This document shows positions 21,343-32,775 of a DNA stretch of 64,000 nt, piece after piece; positions within the stretch are counted from its first letter, which is position 1; the number at the start of each line of letters is the position of its first letter. Source of the stretch: Pseudomonas sp. MYb327 (GTDB taxonomy: Bacteria > Pseudomonadota > Gammaproteobacteria > Pseudomonadales > Pseudomonadaceae). Both the position numbers and the translations under genes were made by a program. Under the pieces are notes generated by a model. The model ran no database searches and was not told the DNA's origin. It saw only the letters and a program-made list of their open reading frames with translations. The stretch spans positions 4,292,001-4,356,000 of the forward strand of contig NZ_CP159258.1 in assembly GCF_040438925.1 (NCBI RefSeq), written 5' to 3'.

Positions 21343-22783
21343 AAGCGCCCGTACCACCTACGGTGATCGCATCAATCTTCAGCGTTGGCTGGCCGACACC
21401 CACCGGCACCGACTGCCCATCCTTGCCACACGTCCCCACACCGCTGTCCAGCGCCAGATCGTTACCGACCATCGACACTTTACTCATGGCTTCCGGCCCG
21501 TTGCCGATCAGCGTCGCGCCTTTGACTGGCGCGGTGATCTTGCCGTCCTCGATCAGATACGCCTCGCTCGTGGAGAACACGAACTTGCCACTAGTGATGT
21601 CCACCTGACCGCCGCCGAGGTTGGCGCAGTAGATGCCGCGTTTTACCGAGGCAATGATTTCCGCCGGATCGCTCTCACCGCCGAGCATGTAAGTGTTGGT
21701 CATGCGCGGCATCGGCAGGTGCGCGTAGGATTCGCGTCGGCCGTTACCGGTGCGGGCCACGCCCATCAGGCGGGCGTTGAGTTTGTCCTGCATGTAGCCC
21801 TTGAGTACGCCGTTTTCGATCAGCGTGGTGCATTCGGTCGGGGTGCCTTCGTCGTCAACGCTCAACGAACCACGGCGACCGGTCAGAGTGCCGTCATCGA
21901 CAATAGTGCACAGCTTGGACGCAACCATCTCGCCCATGCGTCCGCTGTAGGCCGAACTGCCCTTGCGGTTGAAGTCGCCTTCCAGACCGTGGCCGACCGC
22001 TTCATGCAGCAGCACACCGGACCAGCCGGATCCCAACACCACCGGTAACGTACCGGCCGGCGCCGGAATGGCTTCCAGGTTAACCAGTGCCTGACGCAGC
22101 GCCTCACGGGCATAGCTCATGGCACGGTCTTCAGCGAGGAAATAACGGTAATCGGTACGACCGCCACCGCCATGACCACCGCGTTCGCGACGGCCATTCT
22201 GCTCGACGATGACGCTGACGTTAAAACGCACCAGCGGTCGCACATCCGCAGCCAGACCGCCATCGGTGGACGCCACCAGAATCCGCTCCCAGACACCGGC
22301 CATGCTCACGGTGACTTGCTGGATACGCGGATCAAGGGCACGCGTGGCGGCATCGATACGCTTGAGCAGATCGACTTTCTCGGCGCGGGTCAGCACTTCG
22401 AGTGGATTGTCCGGCCCGTACAACTGCGCCACATCTTGAGTGGTGAACGCCTGCACGCTGCCGTTCTGACCGGCACGGGAGATCGAACGGGCAGCACGGG
22501 CCGCCGCGCCCAAGGCTTCCAGGGTGATGGCATTGCTGTAGGCAAACCCGGTCTTCTCACCGGATTGCGCGCGCACGCCAACCCCTTGGTCGAGGTTGAA
22601 GCTGCCTTCCTTGACGATGCCGTCTTCCAGCGCCCAGGACTCGGAAATCTGTCCCTGAAAATACAGGTCGGCGGCATCGATGCCCGGGCCGGCCAGATCG
22701 CCGAGCACACCTTGCAGGCTCTCGATCGTTACGCCGCCAGGCGCCAGGAGGTGTTCACTGACTGAGGACAACAACTCGCTCAT
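21341..22783 (-). CDS. tldD: Metalloprotease TldD
   Basis: Catalytic subunit of the TldD/TldE zinc protease, 480 residues. The metal motif [11 protein letters not shown] (His260, Glu261, His265) is present, and the C-terminal [16 protein letters not shown] segment is family-typical. It is the last gene of the mreB-to-tldD series and directly follows the nitrilase gene (18-base gap). Known substrates are peptide precursors and toxin-antitoxin proteins. Confidence 0.96.
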   Translation of the reverse strand: MSELLSSVSEHLLAPGGVTIESLQGVLGDLAGPGIDAADLYFQGQISESWALEDGIVKEGSFNLDQGVGVRAQSGEKTGFAYSNAITLEALGAAARAARSISRAGQNGSVQAFTTQDVAQLYGPDNPLEVLTRAEKVDLLKRIDAATRALDPRIQQVTVSMAGVWERILVASTDGGLAADVRPLVRFNVSVIVEQNGRRERGGHGGGGRTDYRYFLAEDRAMSYAREALRQALVNLEAIPAPAGTLPVVLGSGWSGVLLHEAVGHGLEGDFNRKGSSAYSGRMGEMVASKLCTIVDDGTLTGRRGSLSVDDEGTPTECTTLIENGVLKGYMQDKLNARLMGVARTGNGRRESYAHLPMPRMTNTYMLGGESDPAEIIASVKRGIYCANLGGGQVDITSGKFVFSTSEAYLIEDGKITAPVKGATLIGNGPEAMSKVSMVGNDLALDSGVGTCGKDGQSVPVGVGQPTLKIDAITVGGTGA

Positions 22784-22801
22784 ATGCTTTACGCCTTAAA
22801 T

Positions 22802-23650
22802 TCATCGTTCTGATGCAGGTCGCTGGGCGCCCTGCGAGAAAAAGCGCCGGTGATTGGACACCGGCATCCGCGCCCGGATGGACGCCTGTTCGCTGCTGTC
22901 TATCTCGGCCAGCAGCACGGCCTCGCCTTGATCCTGTTGCGCCAGCACCCGGCCCCACGGGTCGATGATTGCCGCATGACCCCAGGTTTCCCGGGGGCCC
23001 GGATGCGTCCCGCCTTGAGCGGCCGCGAGCACATAACACTGTGTCTCGATGGCCCGCGCGCGAATCAGCACATCCCAGTGCGCGGCGCCGGTCACCGCGG
23101 TAAAGGCCGACGGCGCGGTAATCAGCTCCGCACCGGCAGCACGCAATTCGCTGTAAAGCTCAGGGAAGCGCAGGTCATAACAAACCGTCAGGCCGACCCG
23201 GCCAACCGGTGTGTCCGCAACCACGACACCACTGCCATAAGCATAGTCATCGGATTCGCGATAACGACCGCGATTGTCGGCCACGTCCACGTCGAACAGG
23301 TGCAGCTTGTCGTATCGCGCCACCGTTTCGCCGCGGTCATCAACCAGCAACGAACAGGCATGCACCTTGGCCGTCGGTTGATCTACCGGCGGCAGCGGCA
23401 ACGTGCCGGCCACTATCCATAACTTGAGGTCGCGTGCGGTCTGTTTCAACCATGGCAGGATCGGGCCTTCGCCCAAGGCTTCGGCGCGGCCGATGTCGGT
23501 GATGTCGCGCCGGCCCATGGCGGCGAAGTTTTCCGGCAGCACGGCAAGTTGCGCACCGCCGGCCGCAGCCTGCTCAAGCAGGCGTCGGGCCTGGGTCAGA
23601 TTGGCCAGCACATCGCTCTGGCTGACCATTTGAATCACGGCTACAGACAT
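22802..23650 (-). CDS. Carbon-nitrogen hydrolase, Nit1/omega-amidase-like
   Basis: 282-residue nitrilase-superfamily enzyme. The catalytic Glu-Lys-Cys set is visible as LPENF (Glu), KLHLFDVD (Lys) and VCYDLRFPELY (Cys). The closest family assignment is the Nit1/deaminated-glutathione amidase branch, which repairs deaminated glutathione. The exact substrate cannot be settled from sequence. It lies between yhdP and tldD on the same strand, a conserved Pseudomonas arrangement. Confidence 0.88.
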   Translation of the reverse strand: MSVAVIQMVSQSDVLANLTQARRLLEQAAAGGAQLAVLPENFAAMGRRDITDIGRAEALGEGPILPWLKQTARDLKLWIVAGTLPLPPVDQPTAKVHACSLLVDDRGETVARYDKLHLFDVDVADNRGRYRESDDYAYGSGVVVADTPVGRVGLTVCYDLRFPELYSELRAAGAELITAPSAFTAVTGAAHWDVLIRARAIETQCYVLAAAQGGTHPGPRETWGHAAIIDPWGRVLAQQDQGEAVLLAEIDSSEQASIRARMPVSNHRRFFSQGAQRPASER

Positions 23651-23715
23651 GGCCTTTTCCTGATCGGATCAACGCATAACTACAGGGGGAGTTAGTCATG
23701 CTACTCCATGGCTTT

Positions 23716-26700
23716 TCAAAAAGGTTTGTCGTAAGTGATTTGCGGTTCTTTCCAGGGCCCCTTGACGGTGTACTTCACGCTGGCGAAACGGGACACGCGA
23801 TCACCAATCAGCTTGTCGATCAGAAACAACGCCCCGCCAACAGCCGGCGCGCCGACGATCAGTGCAGCAATCGGCAGGTTGTTCGTCACCGGCAAGGTCA
23901 CCAACAATTTCGCGTCGATCTGATCGGCCACCATGTTCAGGGTGCCGTCGAGTTCGATCGTGCTCGACGGGCCGGTCAGGCGGATCGGCTCACGCGTGAC
24001 ATAGACACCGTTGTTGGCCACCAGCAGGCCTTTGACCCGGTCGTAACTCAGGCCTTTGCCGAACAGGTCGGAGAAGTCCAGGCGCAAGCGACGGCCAATG
24101 GAGTTGAAGTTGAGCAGGCCGAACACGCGTAACGCCTGGGCACTGCCTTCAACCTCGACAAACTGGCCTTCGTTGAGCGATGCGTCCAGAGTGCCCGAGA
24201 AGCGCTTAGTGGCCAGCCATGCCGGCGATCCCGGCCAGCGCCCATCGACATCCATATGGAATTCCCGGCTGGTGACACTCGGCGCAAACCCCCACCCCTT
24301 GAGCACATCCGCGAGGTTCTTGCCGCTGACCCGCCCTTTGAAGAAGCTCGTGCTGGAACCGGGTACGCCTTCCCAGCCACCACTGCCCTGCAACAGAATT
24401 CCCTTCAGGCCCATGTCCAGCGAATTGAAGGCAATCCCTTTAGCCGTCGGACGAATCTTCAATGACCAGGCACCGACCAGGTCGTTACCCTGGTACAGCT
24501 GATTGATGGTGATATCCAATGCAGGAATCTTTTTCGGATCCACCGAGGCCAATGGATCCGGAGAGTTTTCGTCGGCCAGGACTTTGGGGTCTGGTGCCGG
24601 CAGACGCACGGTTTGCAGATTGATCACCATCGGCGCGCCTTTCGCATCCGGGATGCTGGCGTTGCCTTTGACCTGCTGGCTGTCAAGTTGCAAGGCCCAG
24701 GCGGACGTTTTGCGCGTCAGCTGAACCGATGCCTGATCCAGTGTGGTGCCGAGCGCACTGAGCTTGCCGACCTTGACGTCCACACCACTGAGCAATTGCT
24801 TGGCACTGCCACCCGGATCCTGCCCGGCATACTTACTCATCAGATCCTGCCACGGGCCGACATCCAGCTCCGACAGCACACCGCGTACCCGCAAGCCCTT
24901 GGCATCCGGCAACGTGGCATCGCCGCTGCCCAGGAACAACTCACCACGACCGTCGGCAATATTGTCCTTTGGCGCGGCAAACGTGAAGTTCGCCAACTCG
25001 CCGTAGCTCACCCAGTAGCGCCGTTCCGGCCCCTGCAAGGTCATGCGGAACGTCGTATCACGCCCCTCATCGGCGGTCATCCCGAACGGCGCCGGCAAAT
25101 CAACTGCAACGCCCCTGAGGTTGGAGTTCACCATCAACTGACTGTTGTCGCCGTCCAGTGTCAGTTGCAGTTGATACGGAATCACGCCACTCACCGGCAA
25201 TGGCTGGGTCACGCTCAGCCAGTCGGTGAGTTTCTTGACTTCGACCTGCCCGGAAGCGGTGACCCGGGTGTTGAGCTTGCCCTCGCGACCCTCGGCGAAA
25301 ATCTGCGCCGTCACCGGTTTATCAAAGGCCCGCGCACTGATCTTTTGGCCACTCAGTCCTTTGCTGCTGTCGAAGCGGAAGTCACCTTTGAGTTGCGTCA
25401 GCTCAAGGGGAGGCTCGGGCAGTTTCAGACGGGCCTTTGCCGTTTTGAAGTCGACCAGGATCTTCGGCTGCTCGCCTTTGGCCAGTGGAATATCCAGCTT
25501 CAGCTTGCCTTGCAGATCACCCTCGCCTTCCCAACCGGCGAACGTCTCGGCAGTGCCGATCGGCGCTTCCTTGAGAATCTTCAGACCATCGCCCAATCCG
25601 CCCGCGAACGCGCCATCGAGGAACAGATGAGCATTCTGCCCTTCGGGCACGTGGGGGATATTGACGTAAATGTCGCGGACCTGGGTGTCGAGCAACTGGC
25701 CCTGACTCGCCAGAATTCGCACGCCGCTGTCTTCAACGAACACATCTCCCGTGACCTTGCTGACATGTGGCCAGCCAGGCTGAAACGCTAGCTCGGCGTC
25801 ATGAACCTTGAAAAACAGGCTGATGCTGCGGGCGGTATCGGTCGCGCCGTGGTTCAACGAACCTTGGTACTGGAAGAACCCTTGATCCACCGCACCTTTA
25901 AGAATCGCGGTGCGCAGCCAGTCGTCCAGTCCCGGACTGAGGACTGCCGGCAGGTACTTGGCGGTAAAGCGACCGTCGCCGTCCACCAGGCCGACCCGCA
26001 GGTCCATGTAGTCTTCCTTGGTCTCATCGAAAAACAGGCGGATCAGGAAATCGCCGGCAATCTTGCCCTCCTCGCCCAACACCTTCAGGTACGGCGCGAT
26101 CAGGGTGAAAGCTTCTTTATCGAGCTTCCAGGTCAACGTGGCGTTGGCCTGAATGTATTGCCATGGCTTGGCGAAAATCGGGTCCAGGTGCAGCATGAAA
26201 TCCTTGCTGTCCATGCGCAATTCGCCATGGCCCAGGTCACCGCTGATGCTGCCCGAGACATTCCGCGCCGCCGGGGCGCCGTGATAGGCATCGAAACCGA
26301 CACGGTCGAGGTTGGCGGCAAAGCTGAACTTGCTGTCATCGGTGGCATTGGGCCGCACGTCGATCAACACGTTACGCAGACCGCCGATCACGTTGAGGCG
26401 CTCGACCGTCTTGGCAAGGCCCTCAGGCAATGGCGCCAGGGCATTGAGTACAGGTGTCAGCGGCGTGAGATTGAGGCGGTCGGCTTGCAGATGCCAGAGT
26501 TCTTCAGACTTGTCGGAGGCCGCGGTCTGCCTGAGTTGCAGGTGCGATTCCCAGCGTGTTTCGCCAAGGTTCATGGCCAGGGAGTCGACCGTCACCAGCA
26601 TCCCCTCGGGGCTGCGTTGGAAATAGCCATTGAGCGCCAGATTATTGATCTGGATCGGCTTGCGCTCGGAATAGGCACCCTTGAGTTGCGGCGCATTCAG

Positions 26701-27519
26701 CCGCACGGCTGCGCTCTGCAAGGCCCCCTTGCCCCACGTTGCCCACAGCTCGCCACCGGCCTTGATCTCGGAGAAATTCCATTGCTGGGTCAAGGTTTCG
26801 GGCAGCCATTTCGACCAGTCGCTTTGCGGCAGGCTCACATAAACATCCGCTTCGCCCTGTTTCCATTGGCTGGCGCGAATACGGCTACGCACGCTCACGG
26901 CCAATGGCTGACCATCGGGCAGGGTCAAGCGGGCATCGAGGCGCTGACGGGCAGGACCGGTTTTCAGATTCAGACCAACGTACGTCAGGGTCAGCGGCGA
27001 CTCGCCCCACGGCTGCAACGTGATCTGGCTATCGAGTACCGACAGCTGCTGAACCATTTGCATGCGATTGAACAATTGCTCCGGGTCGAGGGGCTGATCG
27101 TCCTTTACCGGCAAGCCTTCCAGCGCCCAATTACCATCATCGCCTTGCTTGAGGCTGATCTTCAGACCATTGAGTTCCAGCCGGGCTATGCGTACTTCGC
27201 GCGCCAGCAGGCTGCCCCAAAGGTCTGGCACCGCGCGCACCTTTTCCAGGTGCAGCGCATTGGCACCCTCGCCGACCGTCACGTCGTGCGCCGACAAAAT
27301 GGGCGCGAAACCACTCCAGTTGCCTTTCAGCTCGCCGATTTGCAGCGGCATGCCCAAGGCGTCGCTGGCCTTGGTTTCGACTTCGGCCCGGTACTCGGCC
27401 ACCAACGGCGCCAGTTCCCGTCCGAGGCTGACGTACAACGCCATCAACACCAAAACCAACGCGCACAGGCCCAGACCCCAGCGGGTCAGCGCGGCCAAAA
27501 TGCGTGTCAGACGATCCAT
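23716..27519 (-). CDS. yhdP: AsmA-like protein YhdP
   Basis: Very large (about 1267 residues) AsmA-superfamily protein. An N-terminal membrane anchor (LTRWGLGLCALVLVLMALYVSL) is followed by a long periplasmic bridge of beta-rich repeats (DUF3971 and AsmA-2-like C-terminus). In E. coli YhdP, TamB and YdbH are redundant bridges moving phospholipid to the outer membrane; this is family knowledge. The start MDRLTRILA is favoured over a 7-residue extension. It sits between rng and nit as in other gammaproteobacteria. Confidence 0.94.
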   Translation of the reverse strand: MDRLTRILAALTRWGLGLCALVLVLMALYVSLGRELAPLVAEYRAEVETKASDALGMPLQIGELKGNWSGFAPILSAHDVTVGEGANALHLEKVRAVPDLWGSLLAREVRIARLELNGLKISLKQGDDGNWALEGLPVKDDQPLDPEQLFNRMQMVQQLSVLDSQITLQPWGESPLTLTYVGLNLKTGPARQRLDARLTLPDGQPLAVSVRSRIRASQWKQGEADVYVSLPQSDWSKWLPETLTQQWNFSEIKAGGELWATWGKGALQSAAVRLNAPQLKGAYSERKPIQINNLALNGYFQRSPEGMLVTVDSLAMNLGETRWESHLQLRQTAASDKSEELWHLQADRLNLTPLTPVLNALAPLPEGLAKTVERLNVIGGLRNVLIDVRPNATDDSKFSFAANLDRVGFDAYHGAPAARNVSGSISGDLGHGELRMDSKDFMLHLDPIFAKPWQYIQANATLTWKLDKEAFTLIAPYLKVLGEEGKIAGDFLIRLFFDETKEDYMDLRVGLVDGDGRFTAKYLPAVLSPGLDDWLRTAILKGAVDQGFFQYQGSLNHGATDTARSISLFFKVHDAELAFQPGWPHVSKVTGDVFVEDSGVRILASQGQLLDTQVRDIYVNIPHVPEGQNAHLFLDGAFAGGLGDGLKILKEAPIGTAETFAGWEGEGDLQGKLKLDIPLAKGEQPKILVDFKTAKARLKLPEPPLELTQLKGDFRFDSSKGLSGQKISARAFDKPVTAQIFAEGREGKLNTRVTASGQVEVKKLTDWLSVTQPLPVSGVIPYQLQLTLDGDNSQLMVNSNLRGVAVDLPAPFGMTADEGRDTTFRMTLQGPERRYWVSYGELANFTFAAPKDNIADGRGELFLGSGDATLPDAKGLRVRGVLSELDVGPWQDLMSKYAGQDPGGSAKQLLSGVDVKVGKLSALGTTLDQASVQLTRKTSAWALQLDSQQVKGNASIPDAKGAPMVINLQTVRLPAPDPKVLADENSPDPLASVDPKKIPALDITINQLYQGNDLVGAWSLKIRPTAKGIAFNSLDMGLKGILLQGSGGWEGVPGSSTSFFKGRVSGKNLADVLKGWGFAPSVTSREFHMDVDGRWPGSPAWLATKRFSGTLDASLNEGQFVEVEGSAQALRVFGLLNFNSIGRRLRLDFSDLFGKGLSYDRVKGLLVANNGVYVTREPIRLTGPSSTIELDGTLNMVADQIDAKLLVTLPVTNNLPIAALIVGAPAVGGALFLIDKLIGDRVSRFASVKYTVKGPWKEPQITYDKPF

Positions 27520-27594
27520 GTCAGTTGGCTCCCATGGCAAAAGTGTTGCAAAAAGCTGAGGCCAGCCGTTTAGAAAAAGTTAAAACCCAGCGAT

Positions 27595-29052
27595 TCAGAG
27601 CAACACCACGTCGTATTGTTCCTGGGAATACATGGTTTCCACCTGGAACCGAATGGTGCGCCCGATAAATCCTTCAAGTTCGGCGACATTGCCCGACTCT
27701 TCATCGAGCAGGCGGTCGACAACTTTCTGGTTCGCCAATACACGATAGCCTTCCGCCTGATAGGCGCGAGCCTCACGGAGGATTTCGCGGAAGATTTCGT
27801 AGCAAACAGTTTCGGGGGTCTTCAACTTGCCGCGGCCCTGGCAACTGCTGCACGGTTCGCACAGCACCTGTTCAAGACTTTCGCGGGTGCGCTTGCGGGT
27901 CATCTGCACCAGGCCCAGTTCGGTGATGCCGATGATGTTGGTCTTGGCGTGATCGCGCTCCAGCTGCTTCTCAAGCGTTCGCAGCACTTGGCGCTGGTGT
28001 TCTTCATCTTCCATGTCGATAAAGTCGATGATGATGATCCCGCCAAGGTTGCGCAGGCGTAGCTGCCGGGCAATCGCAGTTGCGGCTTCGAGGTTGGTCT
28101 TGAAGATGGTTTCTTCGAGATTGCGATGCCCGACGAATGCCCCTGTATTGACGTCGATGGTGCTCATGGCTTCCGCCGGATCCACCACCAGGTAGCCGCC
28201 GGACTTCAGCGGGACTTTGCGCTCCAGGGCTTTCTGGATTTCGTCCTCGACACCATACAGGTCGAAAATTGGCCGCTCACCCGGATAGTGTTCCAGACGA
28301 TCGGCGATTTCCGGCATTAACTCGGCGACGAACTGCGTGGTTTTCTGGAAAGTTTCCCGCGAGTCGATGCGAATTTTCTCGATCTTGGGGCTCACCAGAT
28401 CACGCAAGGTGCGCAACGCCAGGCCGAGGTCTTCGTAAATCACACTGGGCGCGCTGATGGTTTTGATTTGTTCGTTGATCTGATCCCAGAGCCGCCGCAG
28501 GTAGCGGATGTCCATGAGGATTTCATCGGCGCCGGCGCCTTCAGCGGCGGTACGCAGGATGAAACCGCCCGCCTCCTTGATGCCTTCTTTGGCCACGCAA
28601 TCGGTAACCACTTGCTTGAGGCGCTCGCGTTCTGCTTCGTCTTCAATCTTCAGCGAAATGCCCACATGCGCGGTGCGCGGCATGTACACCAGATAGCGCG
28701 ACGGAATCGACAACTGCGTGGTCAGCCGCGCGCCTTTGGAACCAATCGGGTCCTTGGTGACTTGCACCACCAGGCTCTGGCCTTCGTGCACCAGCGCGCT
28801 GATGCTCTCGACCGCCGGCCCTTCGCGCAGGGAAATTTCCGAAGCATGGATGAACGCAGCACGATCCAGGCCGATGTCGACGAAAGCGGCCTGCATGCCG
28901 GGCAATACCCGCACGACTTTGCCCTTGTAGATGTTGCCGACGATTCCGCGCTTTTGCGTGCGCTCGACGTGGACCTCTTGCAGGACACCGTTTTCAACCA
29001 CCGCCACGCGCGATTCCATCGGCGTGATGTTGATCAGGATCTCTTCACTCAT
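27595..29052 (-). CDS. rng: Ribonuclease G
   Basis: Endoribonuclease of the RNase E/G family (485 residues), maturing the 5' end of 16S rRNA and cutting selected mRNAs. An S1 RNA-binding domain occupies about residues 35-120, the magnesium-binding catalytic site is IIIDFIDM with VDVNTGAFVG upstream, and the Zn-link Cys motif CEPCSSCQGRG follows. The start MSEEILINITP is chosen; the 9-residue extension (MNMPERDPA) is not family-like. It is conserved after maf in the mre region. Confidence 0.96.
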   Translation of the reverse strand: MSEEILINITPMESRVAVVENGVLQEVHVERTQKRGIVGNIYKGKVVRVLPGMQAAFVDIGLDRAAFIHASEISLREGPAVESISALVHEGQSLVVQVTKDPIGSKGARLTTQLSIPSRYLVYMPRTAHVGISLKIEDEAERERLKQVVTDCVAKEGIKEAGGFILRTAAEGAGADEILMDIRYLRRLWDQINEQIKTISAPSVIYEDLGLALRTLRDLVSPKIEKIRIDSRETFQKTTQFVAELMPEIADRLEHYPGERPIFDLYGVEDEIQKALERKVPLKSGGYLVVDPAEAMSTIDVNTGAFVGHRNLEETIFKTNLEAATAIARQLRLRNLGGIIIIDFIDMEDEEHQRQVLRTLEKQLERDHAKTNIIGITELGLVQMTRKRTRESLEQVLCEPCSSCQGRGKLKTPETVCYEIFREILREARAYQAEGYRVLANQKVVDRLLDEESGNVAELEGFIGRTIRFQVETMYSQEQYDVVLL

Positions 29053-29109
29053 GGCAGGGTCTCGTTCAGGCATGTTCACGATAATGGCCGCATCTGGTCA
29101 GTACGACGC

Positions 29110-29706
29110 TTAACGCGCGTTATGGGTTTGCCAACAGGGTATGCCGAAATGGCCGAGCAGTTCTGCGGTTTCGCACAGCGGCAGTCCAACCACCGCCGAG
29201 TAACTTCCATTGAGCCCGGCGACAAACACCGCACCCAGTCCTTGAATTCCATAACCACCCGCCTTGTCCCGCGGCTCGCCGCTGGCCCAGTAGGCGGCCG
29301 CCTCATCGCGACCGATAGCGCGAAAACGTACCAGGCTGCGCACCACCCGTGACTCGCAGCGCTCGCCGTCAAGCACGGCAATGGCTGTCAGCACTTCATG
29401 TTCTTGGCCCGCCAACATCATAAGCATGGCGCAAGCGTCAGCTTCATCAACCGGCTTGCCGAGAATTTTCCCGTTCAGCACCACGGCGGTATCGGCGCCC
29501 AGCACGCAAAATTCTGCGTCGGACACGACCGTACCGCGCCCGGCTTCGGCCTTACCACGCGCGAGGCGTTCAACATAGGCCGAGGGGAATTCATGAGGTA
29601 AAGAGGTTTCGTCGATGTCCGCACTGACGACGGAGAACGGCACGCCGATCTGCGTGAGCAGTTCACGCCGACGCGGCGAGCCTGAAGCGAGGTAAAGCAT
29701 TTTCAT
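29110..29706 (-). CDS. maf: Maf-family nucleoside triphosphate pyrophosphatase
   Basis: 198-residue Maf/YhdE-type house-cleaning pyrophosphatase (dTTP/UTP or modified nucleotides). The P-loop-like [12 protein letters not shown] motif begins at about residue 7, followed by SADIDETS and [18 protein letters not shown]. The start ATG at 29706 (MKMLYLAS) is clear; a much longer reading frame upstream is out-of-frame shadow of mreD. It follows mreD after 44 bases, in the conserved mreBCD-maf-rng order. Confidence 0.95.
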   Translation of the reverse strand: MKMLYLASGSPRRRELLTQIGVPFSVVSADIDETSLPHEFPSAYVERLARGKAEAGRGTVVSDAEFCVLGADTAVVLNGKILGKPVDEADACAMLMMLAGQEHEVLTAIAVLDGERCESRVVRSLVRFRAIGRDEAAAYWASGEPRDKAGGYGIQGLGAVFVAGLNGSYSAVVGLPLCETAELLGHFGIPCWQTHNAR

Positions 29707-29750
29707 CAAGACATCTCCCTTGTCGTGGTGTGGGCAAATGCCTGACCGAA

Positions 29751-30242
29751 TCAGTTGATTTTGTAGCGCCGACGCAATCCGCGCAAACCGAAGCTGATCC
29801 ACGGCCAGAGCAAGGCGCTGACCAGTGCCGGCAATACCAGTGCCAGCGTCGGCTGACGATTGCCGGTCAGGGCGCTGAGCCACAACTGGACTAGCTGCGC
29901 GAGACCGAAGATCACCAGGATCACCAGGCTCTGTTGCCACATCGGGAACATCCGCAGGCGCTGTTGCAACGCCAGCACGAGGTAGGTGATCAGCGTCAGG
30001 ATCAAGGCGTTCTGGCCCAGCAATGTGCCGTAAAGCACATCTTCCGCCAGGCCCAGGCACCACGCGGTGACCATTCCGACTTTCTGTGGCAGGGCTAAGG
30101 CCCAGAATGCCAGCAACAAGGCCAACCACAACGGACGCAGGATTTCCATGAATTGCGGCAACGGCGAAACACTGAGCAACAAGCCGACGGCAAATGTCAG
30201 CCAGACCATCCAGCCGTTTCGGGAGGCTTTGACACCGACCAT
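29751..30242 (-). CDS. mreD: Rod shape-determining membrane protein MreD
   Basis: 163-residue inner-membrane protein of the elongasome, with about five hydrophobic helices and the family-typical start [24 protein letters not shown]. It works with MreC, RodA and PBP2 to direct lateral wall synthesis. The start overlaps the mreC stop by one base, indicating coupling. Confidence 0.94.
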   Translation of the reverse strand: MVGVKASRNGWMVWLTFAVGLLLSVSPLPQFMEILRPLWLALLLAFWALALPQKVGMVTAWCLGLAEDVLYGTLLGQNALILTLITYLVLALQQRLRMFPMWQQSLVILVIFGLAQLVQLWLSALTGNRQPTLALVLPALVSALLWPWISFGLRGLRRRYKIN

Positions 30243-31384
30243 TATTCTCGTCCCCCAGTATTAGCCGGTGCGGAGACAGGCGGTTTGGCAGCCGGCTTGA
30301 CGGCAGCAGGTTGAGCCGCGGGTGGCTTGGCGGCTGCAGGTGCGGACGCTGGCGGCTTGGCGGCGGCGGGATGTGTGGCTGCAGGCTTGGCTGGCGTTGC
30401 CGCAGCCGGTGCAGTCGTTGGAGCCACCGGGGTTACCGGGGTTGCTGCGGCCGCCGGGACGATGGCCGGCTTCGGGACGGTCGCCGGGATGATCGGCCCG
30501 CCACCCTGCGCGTCCAGGCTTTCCTGAGCCTGGGCGGCGTCGTTGGCGCGCTCTTCCGGGGTCCGGGTGTCGCTGAACACCAGCAGCAGGTAACGGCTGC
30601 GATTCAGTGCTGCGGTTGGTACGGCGCGGACAATCGCAAACGGCTGGCCGGAGTCGTGAATCACTTCCTTGACCGTCGCCACTGGGTAACCCGCCGGGAA
30701 ACGTTGGCCGAGACCGGAGCTGACCAACAGGTCACCTTCCTTGATGTCGGCGGTGTCCGCCACGTGGCGCAATTCCAGGCGTTCCGGGTTGCCGGTGCCG
30801 CTGGCAATCGCACGCAGGCCATTGCGATTCACCTGCACGGGAATGCTGTGGGTGGTATCGGTCAGCAGCAGGACGCGGGAGGTATATGGCATCAACTCGA
30901 CCACCTGGCCCATCAGGCCCCGGGCATCGAGCACCGGCTGACCAAGGACCACACCGTCGCGCTCACCCTTGTTGATGATGATGCGATGGGTGAAGGGGTT
31001 GGGGTCCATGCCGATCAACTCGGCCACTTCGACCTTTTCATTGACCAGAGCTGAAGAGTTCAGCAACTCGCGCAGCCGAACGTTCTGCTCAGTCAAGGCG
31101 GCAAGCTTTTGCATGCGCCCCTGCAACAGCAGGTTTTCCGTCTTGAGTTTTTCGTTTTCGGCGACGAGTTCGGTCCGGCTGCCAAACTGGCTGGCCACAC
31201 CTTGCCATAGCCGCTGCGGCAGGTCGGTGATCCAGTAAGACTGCATCAGCACCAGCGACATTTGGCTACGCACTGGCTTGAACAGTGTGAAGCGGGCATC
31301 GACCACCATCAGCGCGACCGAAAGCACGACCAGCACCAACAAGCGCACGCCCAGTGAGGGACCCTTGGTGAAAAGCGGTTTAAT
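30242..31384 (-). CDS. mreC: Rod shape-determining protein MreC (probable ATT start)
   Basis: Bitopic inner-membrane protein linking MreB to periplasmic wall synthases. It has a membrane helix [15 protein letters not shown], a coiled coil (about 65-115), and the MreC beta-domain, followed by an unusual Pro/Ala/Lys-rich tail of about 85 residues. No ATG precedes the helix in frame. The best start is ATT at 31384, giving [14 protein letters not shown], with an ideal GGGAGGAG ribosome site 6 bases upstream. A GTG at 31348 lacks a ribosome site and would remove the cytoplasmic segment. It follows mreB after a 142-base spacer. Confidence 0.92.
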   Translation of the reverse strand: MKPLFTKGPSLGVRLLVLVVLSVALMVVDARFTLFKPVRSQMSLVLMQSYWITDLPQRLWQGVASQFGSRTELVAENEKLKTENLLLQGRMQKLAALTEQNVRLRELLNSSALVNEKVEVAELIGMDPNPFTHRIIINKGERDGVVLGQPVLDARGLMGQVVELMPYTSRVLLLTDTTHSIPVQVNRNGLRAIASGTGNPERLELRHVADTADIKEGDLLVSSGLGQRFPAGYPVATVKEVIHDSGQPFAIVRAVPTAALNRSRYLLLVFSDTRTPEERANDAAQAQESLDAQGGGPIIPATVPKPAIVPAAAATPVTPVAPTTAPAAATPAKPAATHPAAAKPPASAPAAAKPPAAQPAAVKPAAKPPVSAPANTGGRE

Positions 31385-31390
31385 AAGCCG

Positions 31391-31398
31391 CTCCTCCC
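31391..31398 (-). promoter_or_regulatory. Strong ribosome binding site deciding an ATT start for mreC
   Basis: GGGAGGAG on the minus strand ends 6 bases before ATT at 31384. This near-perfect Shine-Dalgarno sequence is the main reason to place the start there. A four-codon mini-ORF (ATG at 31428, stop ending 31414) lies just upstream. Confidence 0.6.
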
Positions 31399-31468
31399 AG
31401 GCAAATGTTCTCTTTATTCATACGGCATCAAACCGGCCTGGATGCAGACGACAGAAGATAAACGCGAA

Positions 31469-31494
31469 CAGGCAGCACTGCAAAGTGCCGCCTG
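31469..31494 (-). other. Intercistronic hairpin between mreB and mreC
   Basis: CAGGCAGCACT / AGTGCCGCCTG (one mismatch) around a 4-base loop, 32 bases after the mreB stop. It has no T-tract, so it is more likely a 3' mRNA stabiliser than a full terminator, consistent with more MreB than MreC/D. Confidence 0.45.
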
Positions 31495-31526
31495 CGCGCT
31501 CAACAGCATAGAGGCAATCCGGCGAC

Positions 31527-32576
<1,050 letters not shown>

Positions 32577-32608
32577 CTAGGCAACGCGTGGGTAAAAAAG
32601 TGCGGCAA

Positions 32609-32637
32609 ACTCTAACAACGACAGGGATTTTGGGCAA
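32609..32637 (-). promoter_or_regulatory. Candidate sigma-70 promoter for mreB
   Basis: On the minus strand TTGCCC (32632-32637) and TAGAGT (32609-32614) are separated by 17 bases, about 45 bases before the mreB start. Each box matches consensus at four of six positions. Confidence 0.45.
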
Positions 32638-32775
32638 GGCGCCAATATGTTAAATTGGCCGCTTTTCTGTGCACCAAGCCCCACAATCGCGGCCTTATGA
32701 CCGTAGAAGTGCGGTAGTGTTCCGACAATCTAACACACGGACGCCGTCCGTTCTGTTTTCCACTGGAGAATCCCA

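Noticed and set aside
29707..30129. Extension of the maf frame by about 140 residues upstream
   Set aside because: It overlaps mreD in another frame; Maf homology begins at [10 protein letters not shown].
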